This document shows positions 63,451 through 64,000 of a stretch of 64,000 nt of DNA, in pieces. Origin of the DNA: Paraburkholderia bryophila. Its GTDB lineage: Bacteria; Pseudomonadota; Gammaproteobacteria; Burkholderiales; Burkholderiaceae. The notes under the pieces were generated by a model. It saw only the letters and a list, made by a program, of their open reading frames with translations. It did no database searches and had not been told where the DNA came from. The stretch covers positions 248,001 through 312,000 of the forward strand of contig NZ_QLTK01000001.1 of NCBI RefSeq assembly GCF_003269035.1, read 5' to 3'. How positions within the stretch are numbered: the stretch's first letter is position 1; each line of letters starts with the position of its first letter. The position numbers and the translations under genes were made by a program.

Positions 63451-64000
63451 TCAGCCTTTACAGACCTGCGATTCGTCTTCCTCGCGCGGCCGCGTCTGCC
63501 AGAAGCCGCTCTTCATCGTCGCGATGGACGGCGTGTCCACCCACTCCCGTGGACTCAGAATGTCGGCGCGCAGAATATTGGGCAGCACCTGGACATCGAA
63601 GACTTCGTGCACGCCGTTGTAGAACGCCAGGATGCCCAGCACTTCGCCGCTGCGACTGTCCAGCGCGGCCACGCCGGCCACCAGTGCATCCGCCCCGCTC
63701 TCGATCGGCAAACCCTGCGGCCCGCGCTTATCGCGCAATTTCGACAGCCCCACGAACATCACGCCACGGTATTCGGCCAGACCGTGTACGAAACCGGGCA
63801 AGGTCGCCACGACGCGCCGCGTGCCAGTGTGGACGTCGATTTCGAGTACTTGCCCCCGGCCGCCTTCGAGCACGATCAGGCGACCGTCGATCAAACGCGG
63901 CGAGTGCGGCATGGACAGTCCCGACGCGACGATCCGCCCCGACGGCACTTCCATCACGATGCCACCGCTCGCCATGCCCGCGCGCCAACCGAACGGCGTG
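63451..64000 (-). CDS. TIGR03032/DUF4915 family protein, partial (3' end)
   Basis: C-terminal 183 residues of a gene that continues past the window edge (an in-frame Met at 63975 is internal; conserved sequence TPFGWRAGMASGG runs through it). Blocks GLSMPHSPRLIDGRLIVLEG, LPGFVHGLAEYRGVMFVGLS and GVHEVFDVQVLPNI are those of TIGR03032, a beta-propeller-like family of unknown function. Same strand as, and 225 bases upstream of, the TpsB gene. Confidence 0.78.
   Translation of the reverse strand, partial: TPFGWRAGMASGGIVMEVPSGRIVASGLSMPHSPRLIDGRLIVLEGGRGQVLEIDVHTGTRRVVATLPGFVHGLAEYRGVMFVGLSKLRDKRGPQGLPIESGADALVAGVAALDSRSGEVLGILAFYNGVHEVFDVQVLPNILRADILSPREWVDTPSIATMKSGFWQTRPREEDESQVCKG

Overview
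The window is high-GC chromosomal DNA with dense, mostly operonic genes, many ATGA start/stop overlaps and a 15-bp-stem hairpin repeat of a kind I associate with Burkholderia-type genomes. Gene content (PotFGHI, MntH, YbiT, BMP-type purine transporter, complete urate-to-glyoxylate pathway, ExbB/ExbD/TonB plus two-partner-secretion pore) points to a Betaproteobacterium, most likely Paraburkholderia. This assignment rests on protein and repeat recognition, not on a search. I saw no rRNA, tRNA, IS element, prophage or CRISPR array.

Layout. 0.3-2.3 kb: PspA/IM30 protein and a TPR membrane protein. 2.4-5.9 kb: TetR regulator divergent from a Baeyer-Villiger-type monooxygenase and an alpha/beta hydrolase. 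6.2-7.6 kb: soluble chemotaxis transducer. 7.8-10.7 kb: isocyanide synthase (PvcA/IsnA type), its partner Fe(II)/2-oxoglutarate oxygenase, a stump of a third gene that looks like the start of pvcC (HpaB family), and a convergent LysR gene. 11.1-15.2 kb: potFGHI polyamine importer. 15.7-20.9 kb: mntH, outer-membrane phospholipase A, a DUF1289 protein, OmpW, and a nitronate monooxygenase. 21.1-23.7 kb: a VRR-NUC nuclease toxin with a DUF3396 immunity gene (type VI secretion type). 24.2-27.2 kb: YbiT ABC-F protein, a beta-hydroxyacid dehydrogenase, dodecin.

27.4-44.7 kb is a purine-degradation supercluster: a four-gene BMP-family nucleobase/nucleoside ABC importer, a LysR regulator, an 8-oxoguanine-deaminase-like amidohydrolase, HIU hydrolase, PuuD urate hydroxylase, ureidoglycolate lyase, allantoicase, OHCU decarboxylase, PuuE allantoinase, an Asp/Glu/hydantoin racemase, an NCS1 permease and a GntR/FCD regulator with two matching TTGT-CA-ACAA palindromes upstream. 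Together they take oxidised purines through urate, 5-hydroxyisourate, OHCU, allantoin, allantoate and ureidoglycolate to glyoxylate and urea. A hipBA toxin-antitoxin remnant is embedded at 37.5-37.8 kb.

45.0-50.7 kb: LD-carboxypeptidase, TadA, a DUF1992 protein, an RNA 2',3'-cyclic phosphodiesterase, then a radical-SAM protein and a DUF4130-UdgX fusion behind a near-perfect LexA box (SOS-controlled uracil-DNA repair). 50.7-63.2 kb is one long minus-strand run of 14 genes: a ShlB/FhaC-type outer-membrane pore, an ExbB whose N-terminus is a secreted DUF2341-LamG module, ExbD, TonB, a large porin, a coiled-coil periplasmic protein, a YbjN-like protein, two small TonB-C-like proteins, a parvulin PPIase, three small proteins and a DegQ-type protease. 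The window closes inside a TIGR03032/DUF4915 gene in the same orientation. I regard this locus as the best candidate for an undescribed system: a TonB-energised envelope machine dedicated to making, folding and presenting something at the cell surface.
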